Shown piece after piece: positions 28,168-34,935 of a DNA stretch of 64,000 bases. Location: assembly GCA_021324015.1 (NCBI GenBank), contig JAJPJX010000084.1, positions 1 to 64,000 on the forward strand, read 5' to 3'. Made by a program: the position numbers and the translations under genes. Source of the stretch: Solibacteraceae bacterium (GTDB taxonomy: Bacteria > Acidobacteriota > Terriglobia > Bryobacterales > Bryobacteraceae). The stretch's first letter is position 1. Each line of letters begins with the position of its first letter. The notes beneath the pieces were generated by a model, which saw only the letters and a list, made by a program, of their open reading frames with translations, was not told where the DNA came from and searched no databases.

Positions 28168-28815
28168 TCAATTGATATTCACCATCGAACCCTTGATGGT
28201 GGTGTTGCCGGGACTGCCATCCAGGGTGAGCCCGCCCTGGGCCTGCACTTTGGTATCGGCGGTCGAGCTGATCTCCACGTTCTGCGCGCTGAGCTTAATC
28301 TTTCCCTGCGGCGCCTGGATGTTGATGTCCTGGTTGGATTGAATCGTGATTGTGTTGCTGGACGCATCCACGGTGATGCTGTTGTTGCCGCTTTTGTCGA
28401 TGATCTCGATCTTCTCCGAGCCGTTGGTGTCGTCCAGGCGCACCAGGTGGCCGCTGCGGGACTTGATGAGCCGCCGGTCGTTGCTGCCGTTGGAATTGGT
28501 TTCCGGCGGGGCGTCTACTCCGTTCCACAAGCCCCCCAGCACATAGGGCTTGGCAACATCGCCCAGCTCGAACGCCACCAGCACCTCGTCGCCCACTTCG
28601 GGCAGAAAGTACGTGCCTCGCTGATTGCCGGCCATCAGCACGGCGATGCGGGCCCAGTGTCCGATATCGTCGTCCGAGAGCCAGGGAAACTTCACCTTGA
28701 CGCGCGCCAGCCCCTGCGGGTCCTGGTTATCGATCACGATTCCCACCACAACGCCCTCGATCCTCCGCGAAACACCGGAGGTCTGGCCGGGAGAGGAGAG
28801 ATCGAAAGCACTCAT
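28168..28815 (-). CDS. eCIS spike protein, gp5/OB-fold and beta-helix (Afp8 C-terminal part)
   Basis: A 215-residue phage baseplate V-like protein. An OB-fold (GVVVGIVIDNQDPQGLARVKV, FPWLSDDDIGHWARI, YFLPEVGDEVLVAFELGD, YVLGGLWNG) is followed by a repetitive beta-helix stalk (DKSGNNSITVDASSNTITIQS, KLSAQNVEISST). It forms the piercing spike below the PAAR tip. The ATG at 28815 overlaps the gp27-like stop by four bases; longer in-frame readings run through the other gene and are rejected. In Afp/PVC the gp27 and gp5 parts are one protein, here they are two genes. Confidence 0.86.
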   Translation of the reverse strand: MSAFDLSSPGQTSGVSRRIEGVVVGIVIDNQDPQGLARVKVKFPWLSDDDIGHWARIAVLMAGNQRGTYFLPEVGDEVLVAFELGDVAKPYVLGGLWNGVDAPPETNSNGSNDRRLIKSRSGHLVRLDDTNGSEKIEIIDKSGNNSITVDASSNTITIQSNQDINIQAPQGKIKLSAQNVEISSTADTKVQAQGGLTLDGSPGNTTIKGSMVNIN

Positions 28816-29876
28816 GCCTGTTTCCTCACTTGAAAAGATGACTGATATCCGGAGCCGCCATACGTGTGGGAGACCTGCTCCACCTGGTAGTCCCCACTGA
28901 AACGCCCGATGCCGCTCAGCTCGAGGATGGTGCCCACCACCATATCCGCCTGCCCCACGGCCGTGCCCGACCCGCGGATGGCGCCCTGCCCCTGGTCCGC
29001 CAGCAGCCGGTCCGCGCGCGCCTGCGCCTCCTGCACGCTGGTGATGCCCAGGTCCCTGGGCACGATCCGCTCCGAGCGGCCTCCGGCGCCGCGGGAAACC
29101 TGCTGCTCCCCGGTGGGGGAAAGGGACGTATCGGTGCGTTGCGCGCGCGCCGAAATCGACTGCTTCTGCGACGGGTCCCAGCCGCGCACCTCGATCGCGT
29201 TGACCTGCCCGGCGGTGCTCAGCCGGGGCGAAAAGCTCACCAGGTTCTGTCCCCACTTCAGTGGAATGTGATTGGGCGCCGGCGGATTCTGCTTGAAGTA
29301 CAGCGTGTCGCCATCCACCCACAGGTAGAAGCCGCTCGCCTGCGCGATGGTCCGCAGGAAGGTCAGGTTGGAGACATGGTCCTGCACCCAGGCTTCGGTG
29401 CGGGGCGGCGTCGGATCGACCGAAGGGACGAGGCCGATCTCCGACGCGATCTGCGATACGATCTGGCTGTCCGGAAGCCCGCTATCCGGCGTGGGGCCGT
29501 CGAAGCGGCGATAGGCCGTGCCGCGCGTCGCGGCGTGCAGCAGGTCGTAGCCCTCTACGTGCAGGGTGGCCGGCCCGCTGTTGGGGAAGTCCGCCGTCAG
29601 CGCCACGACTTCGCCCACCATCACCCGCTGGGTCTGGCCCACGTACCCCAGGCTGATCTCCACGCGCGCGCCCTCCGCCAGCAACCCGCCCTGCTGGTTG
29701 ATCAGGTCCAGCTTCGGATCGTTCAGCCGGATGGTGAATTCGCCGGGCGGTTCGAGGTAAAGGCTTACCGTGATATCCATCACGGAGGAGGCGATCGGTG
29801 GCGGAAGAGGGACGTAATTCACCGTAAGATCGAAGGCCGGTACGAAGATGGGCGGCAGCAGTTCGATCAGCGGCAT
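28812..29876 (-). CDS. eCIS hub protein, gp27/late control D-like (Afp8 N-terminal part)
   Basis: A 354-residue phage late control D family protein that forms the hub ring joining tube and spike. EFTIRLNDPKLDLI, VEISLGYVGQTQRVMVGEVV, HVEGYDLLHAATRGTAYRRF, NLTFLRTIAQASGFYLWVDG and VNAIEVRGWDP are typical blocks. It lies seven bases after the LysM gene and overlaps the spike gene (ATGA). Separation of hub and spike into two genes is seen in many eCIS outside Photorhabdus and Serratia. Confidence 0.86.
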   Translation of the reverse strand: MPLIELLPPIFVPAFDLTVNYVPLPPPIASSVMDITVSLYLEPPGEFTIRLNDPKLDLINQQGGLLAEGARVEISLGYVGQTQRVMVGEVVALTADFPNSGPATLHVEGYDLLHAATRGTAYRRFDGPTPDSGLPDSQIVSQIASEIGLVPSVDPTPPRTEAWVQDHVSNLTFLRTIAQASGFYLWVDGDTLYFKQNPPAPNHIPLKWGQNLVSFSPRLSTAGQVNAIEVRGWDPSQKQSISARAQRTDTSLSPTGEQQVSRGAGGRSERIVPRDLGITSVQEAQARADRLLADQGQGAIRGSGTAVGQADMVVGTILELSGIGRFSGDYQVEQVSHTYGGSGYQSSFQVRKQA

Positions 29877-29883
29877 GGCGGGC

Positions 29884-30510
29884 CTACTTCAGCACCGGGA
29901 TCGTCAGTCCCCGGCCGGAACGGATGGTCAACGGATTGTCGACCCCGCTCGCTTCAGCGATTGGGCGCCACTGGCGAGGGTCGCCGTATTCCTGCGCGGC
30001 AATGCCTTGCAAGGTTTCGCCCTCGACGAACACGTGCCGCTTGGTGCGGTCCGCGGAAAGCAGGGGGATACTGGCCAGCAGGCTCTCCAGCAGATCGTAT
30101 CCCTTGAGCGTCACCGAAAGCTTGGCGCGCAGCGGCATTCCCAGCGCGTTGAAGTAATCGAAGCGCTGGGTGACGCTTTCCAGTATGCAAGGGAAAATCA
30201 GCGAGCCCCACAGAAAGAGCAGCCGGGGCGGTGCATGTGTCTCCGAATTCACCGCGGTCAGGCCGATCACCAGCTCGGTGAACACTCGCACATCCACTCC
30301 GGTATCGGTGCTATCGAAAAACAGGTCCATGCTGAGCGTCTGCGCGTTGCCCTGAACGAACTGCAGCAGCGACGAGCCCAGGCCGGGGACGTGCACATCG
30401 GCGAACTGATTGGTCTTCTGGAGCTGATATTCCGGCGGGTTGAACATCACCGGAATGGGGATCGGGACCACCGCATCCGTGTTAATAATGAGGGCCTTCA
30501 TCAGCGGCAT
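29884..30510 (-). CDS. eCIS LysM-domain baseplate protein (Afp7/gp53-like)
   Basis: A 208-residue protein. The N-terminal part (PIPVMFNPPEYQLQKTNQFAD, LSMDLFFDSTDTG, RFDYFNALGMPLRAKL) is the conserved CIS tube-initiation/LysM family domain, and the last 50 residues are a LysM motif (FVEGETLQGIAAQEYGDPRQW). It clamps hub and tube in the assembled baseplate. Start and the previous gene's stop share a base (TGATG), so translation is coupled. Confidence 0.86.
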   Translation of the reverse strand: MPLMKALIINTDAVVPIPIPVMFNPPEYQLQKTNQFADVHVPGLGSSLLQFVQGNAQTLSMDLFFDSTDTGVDVRVFTELVIGLTAVNSETHAPPRLLFLWGSLIFPCILESVTQRFDYFNALGMPLRAKLSVTLKGYDLLESLLASIPLLSADRTKRHVFVEGETLQGIAAQEYGDPRQWRPIAEASGVDNPLTIRSGRGLTIPVLK

Positions 30511-31580
30511 CAGTAGAACCCCTTTCGTTCCTGCATGCGCAACTGGCGGCGCTGAAGCGTCTGGTAGACCTTGTCCGCGATGGCGTTGATGTCTACCGGC
30601 GGCGCCGGAGGCGCCGCGGGCGGCTTGGAAACAGCCGGATGCGGCTCGGCAGGCGCTGTGGCGGCCGGCGGCTGGGCCTCCGCGGATGCAGGGGCGGTTT
30701 CAGGCGCCGGCGGGGGGCCCGGCTCCTGCGGCCGGAAGCGCAGCTCGAAGCCCGCCAGCGGAGACGGAAAGACGATCTCCCGGGCGAGTCGGTCGATCAC
30801 CGTCTCCTCGACGGTTTTGACCGCCGCTACCTCACGGTCGGGGCTCGGAGTGTAAGCCAGCGGTGTGCGCGCCAAAACATCGGGCCCGCGCTCCGGTGCA
30901 GCGGGCGGATTCGCGGAGAGGTGCACTACCGGCCGGGAAGGAGCGTGAATATCCGGAAATCCGCCTGGAACCTCGCGCCGGGGATTCGCGCCGCCAACGC
31001 GGCCAAGCACCGGCCGGAACTCCGACGCAGCGGCGGACGGGAGCACATCACGCCAGTTGCCGAACCGCGACCGCAACGGAGTTGTGCCTGGAGTCCCTGC
31101 TCCGTCCACAGCCACACGCACACGCTCCGCGTTACCGAGCCGCGGCCGTGAGGGAAGAGTGCTTGCAGTCACAATCCCATCCGCGTGGGCGAGCACACCT
31201 CTCGCGTCAACGAACCGCGGCCGTGACCGCTCCCTAACGGTCGCGGCTTCGTCGTTAATGGCGCGTGAAGGCGGCACGCTGGCGGGTCGCGATGGTAACA
31301 GAGCGTTGGCGCCTGCCGGAAGCTTCCCGAGTTCTGCGGGAGCACGGAAAACTTCCGAATCCCGCTCCCTGGCAATCGGAGGGGGCACCGCTCCCTGCGG
31401 TCGCGGCTCATTCATATACGGCCCTGCCGAGCCGCGACCATAGGGAGCGGTCTCTCGAAATTCCTCGAATCCGCTGCCCTCGAGATATTCCAGCCCGAGC
31501 GAAGTCCAGCCGGGCCAGGGCCGCCGCCCGTGCAGCAGCCGGGAGTTCCAGCGGCGCAGGGACTCCACCCGCGACATCAT
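30510..31580 (-). CDS. eCIS operon protein with repeat-derived, Arg/Pro-rich body and conserved-looking C-terminal helix
   Basis: About 356 residues, not recognised as a family. The ATG pair at 31580/31577 follows GGAGGGCCCGC; a longer TTG start at 31688 (392 residues, GGAG upstream) is also possible. The body is Arg, Pro and Ser rich. Residues encoded by 31061-31451 come from several copies of a palindromic repeat. A Pro/Ala-rich linker (PPAPETAPASAEAQPPAATA) leads to a helix DINAIADKVYQTLQRRQLRM and a basic end (ERKGFY). I infer that this helix is the functional part, placed next to the LysM and tube genes. The gene keeps an open frame with high third-position GC and is coupled to the LysM gene. 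Confidence 0.6.
   Translation of the reverse strand: MMSRVESLRRWNSRLLHGRRPWPGWTSLGLEYLEGSGFEEFRETAPYGRGSAGPYMNEPRPQGAVPPPIARERDSEVFRAPAELGKLPAGANALLPSRPASVPPSRAINDEAATVRERSRPRFVDARGVLAHADGIVTASTLPSRPRLGNAERVRVAVDGAGTPGTTPLRSRFGNWRDVLPSAAASEFRPVLGRVGGANPRREVPGGFPDIHAPSRPVVHLSANPPAAPERGPDVLARTPLAYTPSPDREVAAVKTVEETVIDRLAREIVFPSPLAGFELRFRPQEPGPPPAPETAPASAEAQPPAATAPAEPHPAVSKPPAAPPAPPVDINAIADKVYQTLQRRQLRMQERKGFY
31061..31451. repeat. Cluster of REP-like palindrome copies inside a coding frame
   Basis: Clearest copy: arms 31387-31409 and 31429-31451, reverse complements at 21 of 23 positions with a 19-base spacer. A second runs from 31212 to 31251, with a partial right arm abutting a nearly perfect left arm (31226-31251). 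Single arms occur at 31137-31157 and, more degraded, at 31061-31080. The same arms flank 18436-18518. All lie within the open frame 30510-31580, giving peptides such as TAPYGRGSAGPYMNEPRPQG. Confidence 0.75.
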
Positions 31581-31700
31581 GCGGGCCCTCCTGCCGGCAA
31601 TACGCTGCCACGCACGTTCCGTGGCGCGCGCGCCCCCGGGCCGCCATTCCTGGCGGCCGGACACCTCTTTCCACCCCACTTTCTCCAAGCTTCTCCGCCT

Positions 31701-31862
31701 CTATCGCGCCGGCCGGTTCGCCGCGCGGTTGATTTTGGCAATCTCCTCCACCCACACCCGCCGCTCGCCATGCTCGAGCCGCAGCACCTCCGCCAGGGGC
31801 CAGTGGAAGTGGTAGGCGATATAGGCTACCTCCTCGCGCACCTGCGCCAGGGGGTAGCCTAG
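31701..31862 (-). CDS. eCIS DUF6760-like small protein, -1 frame relative to the chaperone
   Basis: The frame reads LGYPLAQVREEVAYIAYHFH then WPLAEVLRLEHGERRVWVEE and stops after INRAANRPAR. This matches, from memory, the small DUF6760 proteins (GYPxxxLxEEVAYxAYHFHW...LEHxERRxWVxEI) that sit after the tail chaperone in many eCIS loci. No ATG or TTG is available; the only standard start is a GTG at 31841, which would remove seven conserved-looking residues. The frame is open upstream into the chaperone gene, in its -1 frame, and a run of five G (31871-31867) lies three codons before the chaperone stop. It may therefore be made by ribosomal frameshifting as a chaperone fusion, or by re-initiation. 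Coordinates give the part beyond the chaperone stop region. Confidence 0.7.
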   Translation of the reverse strand, partial: LGYPLAQVREEVAYIAYHFHWPLAEVLRLEHGERRVWVEEIAKINRAANRPAR

Positions 31863-31876
31863 GATTCCCCCGATGT
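31859..31876 (-). promoter_or_regulatory. Candidate -1 ribosomal frameshift site
   Basis: Chaperone frame: TCG GGG GAA TCC TAG. A -1 slip on the G run (31871-31867) puts the ribosome into GGG GGA ATC CTA, the DUF6760 frame. P-site re-pairing would be perfect (GGG on GGG), A-site re-pairing imperfect. No strong stimulatory hairpin was identified by eye. Confidence 0.4.
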
Positions 31877-32230
31877 TTCGGTCTCCAGGTCGAACTCCTC
31901 GTGGCAGTGCGGGCAGGTCAGGTGCAGCGCCCGGCTCCCGTTGCTGTTGATGCGGTTGTAAAAATCCTGCAAGTATGCCAGGTCCGCCGCAAAAAGCCCT
32001 TCGATCACCTTCGGATTGATGACTTCCAGGGCGCCCAGGCGGACCAGCACGCGGGAGAGCAGAATCACGACCAGGTACGAGGGATTCGCCTGCACCCGGG
32101 GGTCTTTCAGGGGCAGAATTTCGTCGGCCGCCGTGGCCAGGCGCATCCGCCCCTCCCGGTGAATCGTCCCCGATTCGTCCACGTACCCCTTAGGGAGCAC
32201 GAAGTCGAACTCTGTTTGCAGACTGCTCAT
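31859..32230 (-). CDS. eCIS tail assembly chaperone-like protein
   Basis: A 123-residue phage tail assembly protein of the T4-like type that should help tube or baseplate assembly. Blocks: FDFVLPKGYVDESGTIHREG, MRLATAADEILPLKDPRVQ, YLVVILLSRVLVRLGALEVI and FAADLAYLQDFYNRIN. It ends with CPHCHEEF, a half zinc ribbon. The ATG overlaps the tube gene stop (ATGA). Its 3' end contains the G run that may drive a -1 frameshift into the DUF6760 frame, like the G/GT chaperones of lambdoid phages. Confidence 0.8.
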   Translation of the reverse strand: MSSLQTEFDFVLPKGYVDESGTIHREGRMRLATAADEILPLKDPRVQANPSYLVVILLSRVLVRLGALEVINPKVIEGLFAADLAYLQDFYNRINSNGSRALHLTCPHCHEEFDLETETSGES

Positions 32231-32652
32231 GCCCGTTCCATGCGCTCGCAGCTCAACGTCAGCACATCAATCGCTACGTCATTACCCTTCGCATTCAGTT
32301 CGGGAGCAGCGTATTTGCTGGGCCACGCGGAAAAGAAGTTCCAGCGGATCTTTTCCTGGCCGGCGTCGTCCAGCAGGATGATGGAGCCGTTCTTGCGTTG
32401 GACGTTTCCGTCGATGGCGGTCTTGTGCCAGTCGTACAGTTCCCGTGAATCCGTGATGCCCCACTTCAGGGTGATGTCGGGATAGCTGATTTTGCCCGGC
32501 AGTTTGCGCACCGTGGAGGCTTCCCCGCCTTCCCGGTACTCCACCACCTCAACGCTGGAGCCGAACCCGCTGCAATCCGCAAATCCGGCCTGCACTATGC
32601 CGTCAATTTCCACGAGGAACCGAAAATTCCGGTACGGATCTACTCTTGGCAT
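32227..32652 (-). CDS. eCIS inner tube protein (T4 gp19-like)
   Basis: A 141-residue tube subunit. PYRNFRFLVEIDGIVQAGFADCSG, EVVEYREGG, VRKLPGKISYPDITLKWGITDS (seen in parts) and WHKTAIDGNVQRKNGSIILLD are characteristic of the Afp1/Afp5 and T4 gp19 family. The ATG at 32652 has GGAG eight bases upstream. This is the only tube gene in the cluster; Afp and PVC have two, one of them specialised for the baseplate junction. It lies 33 bases after the sheath gene. Confidence 0.9.
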   Translation of the reverse strand: MPRVDPYRNFRFLVEIDGIVQAGFADCSGFGSSVEVVEYREGGEASTVRKLPGKISYPDITLKWGITDSRELYDWHKTAIDGNVQRKNGSIILLDDAGQEKIRWNFFSAWPSKYAAPELNAKGNDVAIDVLTLSCERMERA

Positions 32653-32685
32653 CAATCATTCTCCTTTCCTGGTCCGGCGCGCCGT

Positions 32686-33999
32686 CTAGCCGCCGGTCAC
32701 CTGCTGGATCCGGAAGATCACGAACTCGGCCGGCTTCACGATAGCCACGCCGATTTCCGTCACCACCTGTCCCGCGTCGCGGACTTCCGGCGGATTGGTG
32801 TCCTTGTCGCACTTGACGAAGAAGGCCTTGGCCGGCGTGTCCCCGAACAGCGCGCCGGCGCGCCACTGCAGCAGCAGGAAGTCGCTCACCGAGCGGATGA
32901 TGCGCTGCCACAGGGCCGGGCTGTTGGGCTCAAAGACCACGAACTGTGTGCCCTGGTCGATAGAGGTGCGCAGAAAGTTGAAAAACCGCCGCGTGCTGAT
33001 GTACTTAAAGTCGCCGTTGGCATCGCCGCCCACGGTGCGCGCGCCCCAAACCCGGATGGCGCCGTTGAGCGAGCGGATCAGGTTCACGCCGTTGTCGTTG
33101 AGCATGTCCTGGTCGGCGTTGGAGAGCGCGTAGCGCAGGCCGGTGGCGCCCAGCACGCCCTCGTTGGCCGGCGCCTTGTGCACCCCGCGCGTGGCGTCGG
33201 TGCGCGCGTAGATGCCGGCCATGTGCCCGCTTGGCGGCACGTAGATGAGCCCGTCGCCCGGAGGACTGTTCTTGGCCGTCATCAGCGCGGTGGCCGGGTC
33301 GAACACCTGGATCCACGGGAAATAGAACGCCGCGAACGAGGAGTCCTGCGGGCGCAGCCCCGGCGTGGGCGTGGCGGTGGTGGGATTCTGGAGCAGGGTG
33401 AAATCCCCGGTGTCGAAGGCCGCATTGGTCTCCACGGGATCCAGGATGGCCACCCGGTCCTGCAAGGTCTCACAATGCGATGTGAGGGCCGCATAGTTAG
33501 TGCCGCCGGTAAGGCCGGGGGCGGCCACCATGGTGATGTCGGTGATGGCGGCAAAGGCCCGCAGCGCATTCCCCAGGTCCGCCGCGGCCGCCACACGCGC
33601 CACGTAGCAGCCGGTGCCGCCGTTGTTAAAGAATCCGAACACGGCGTGCGCCAGGTGCCGCTGCCCGGTATCCACCGCCGGACTTGCCGCGCTCGTGGCG
33701 GCGGCCGAATCGTCGCCAATGAAATCGCCGAACAACTGCGTGTATTGGGTCCAACTGGTAATGAAATACGCTCGGCCGGCCTGGGCGCGCCGCACCGGGT
33801 CGGCGTAGCTGAAGTCCACGAATTTGTATCCCCGCGCGATGTCGGACGCGGCGTCCGATGCCCGCGTCTTGGCCGCGAGCTGAACGGTGTCGGGGATCAC
33901 CCCGATGAAGCCCGGCGTGCTGGTCCCGGCCCCGGCGATCGGCCGCGCCAGCGGGGGGATCTCTTCTACGTAAACACCCGGATGCAGGTACTGCGGCAT
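32686..33999 (-). CDS. eCIS contractile sheath protein
   Basis: A 437-residue sheath subunit whose contraction drives the tube into the target. The N-terminus (YLHPGVYVEEIPP, GTSTPGFIGVIPD) and the C-terminal domain (INLIRSLNGAIRVWGARTVG, YISTRRFFNFLRTSIDQGTQ, DTPAKAFFVKCDKDTNPPEV, GQVVTEIGVAIVKPAEFVIF; in this protein the first block reads VNLIRSLNGAIRVWGARTVG) are diagnostic. GGAGG precedes the ATG. There is one sheath gene, against three in Afp/PVC, so the same protein must make the whole sheath. Confidence 0.94.
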   Translation of the reverse strand: MPQYLHPGVYVEEIPPLARPIAGAGTSTPGFIGVIPDTVQLAAKTRASDAASDIARGYKFVDFSYADPVRRAQAGRAYFITSWTQYTQLFGDFIGDDSAAATSAASPAVDTGQRHLAHAVFGFFNNGGTGCYVARVAAAADLGNALRAFAAITDITMVAAPGLTGGTNYAALTSHCETLQDRVAILDPVETNAAFDTGDFTLLQNPTTATPTPGLRPQDSSFAAFYFPWIQVFDPATALMTAKNSPPGDGLIYVPPSGHMAGIYARTDATRGVHKAPANEGVLGATGLRYALSNADQDMLNDNGVNLIRSLNGAIRVWGARTVGGDANGDFKYISTRRFFNFLRTSIDQGTQFVVFEPNSPALWQRIIRSVSDFLLLQWRAGALFGDTPAKAFFVKCDKDTNPPEVRDAGQVVTEIGVAIVKPAEFVIFRIQQVTGG

Positions 34000-34044
34000 T
34001 CGTTTTCCTCCTTCTGGAGCTGCGTTAGTCTCTCTTTCTCGGTC

Positions 34045-34872
34045 CTAGGTCAATTGCACGTTGTAGTTGCTGCCAGCCGTGGCTGGAACATTCACGGATA
34101 CTTGTTTGACAGTGGCGCCGGCCGCCACCCGTAAGGTGTATGTGCCGGCGGAAATCGTACCGATCGTAAACTGTCCGTCTGCGTCGGTCACCTGGGCCAA
34201 ACCCGGCTCCACCAGCGTGACCGTTGCCCCGGCCACCGGCGAGCCACCCGCGTCCGTCACCCGCCCGCCGATGCGAAACAGGGCCACCTGGGTGGCGGGC
34301 GCACCAAGCTGCTCGAGTTGCACCTCCGAGGTGATGACCAGCGGAGCCGTCTCCGGCGGAAATACGCTCATCGAAATAGTGGCTGCAACGGAAAACGAGG
34401 GCCGCAGCCGTGTGCCCAGTGCCGTCCAGAATTCCGCCGGGTTCTTCAGCCCGTCGGTCTGCGCCGTCAGCATGGGCAGCGGCGGGTCCTGGCCAACCAG
34501 GCTGTCCTGCAAGAACGAAGCGGGAATCGTCGGGTATCGCGACAGCACCTGGAGGGCCTGGCTCAGCAAACGGTGCTCCTGCAAGGCCTGTTCCGTGCCG
34601 CCCACCGCCCAGGCGGTCACCAGGTAGGAACACTCTACCCGCAGAGCCGGCCGCTGGATGGTGGCCTGCGACCCGTTGCGGCTGACGATAGGTTCCGGAT
34701 TGCGCAGTTCCACGTTTTCCCGGATGTTGTACAGGAACAGATCCACCGACGTTTGCGCAGGCCGGAACGTGTCCGAAGGCGGATCGAAAACCACCTGCGC
34801 GTTGGTCAGTTCCGGCGGCAGACCCGGCTGGATCAGCAGGGCGCGCAACGTGCGGCTGAGATCACGGATCAT
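34045..34872 (-). CDS. eCIS tail terminator (DUF4255/Afp16) fused to a CarboxypepD_reg domain
   Basis: A 275-residue protein. Residues 1-180 are DUF4255 (MIRDLSRTLRALLIQP, VDLFLYNIRENVELRN, VECSYLVTAWAVGGTEQALQE, HRLLSQALQVLSRYPTIP), the Afp16/Pvc16 family that caps the tube and sheath. Residues about 195-275 form an Ig-like carboxypeptidase-regulatory domain (RIGGRVTDAGGSPVAGATVT, GQFTIGTISAGTYTLRVAA), a common eCIS fusion that may decorate the particle's distal end. The gene lies 45 bases before the sheath gene. Confidence 0.86.
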   Translation of the reverse strand: MIRDLSRTLRALLIQPGLPPELTNAQVVFDPPSDTFRPAQTSVDLFLYNIRENVELRNPEPIVSRNGSQATIQRPALRVECSYLVTAWAVGGTEQALQEHRLLSQALQVLSRYPTIPASFLQDSLVGQDPPLPMLTAQTDGLKNPAEFWTALGTRLRPSFSVAATISMSVFPPETAPLVITSEVQLEQLGAPATQVALFRIGGRVTDAGGSPVAGATVTLVEPGLAQVTDADGQFTIGTISAGTYTLRVAAGATVKQVSVNVPATAGSNYNVQLT

Positions 34873-34935
34873 CGCCCGTCAAGGCCCCCGCCGCAATCTG
34901 GCTTGTGGTTCTCTGGCATTGGCGTCACCGGCGCG

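Noticed and set aside
28168-29322. Longer 384-residue spike protein
   Set aside because: The N-terminal part is an out-of-frame reading of the hub gene; the ATGA overlap at 28815 marks the true start.
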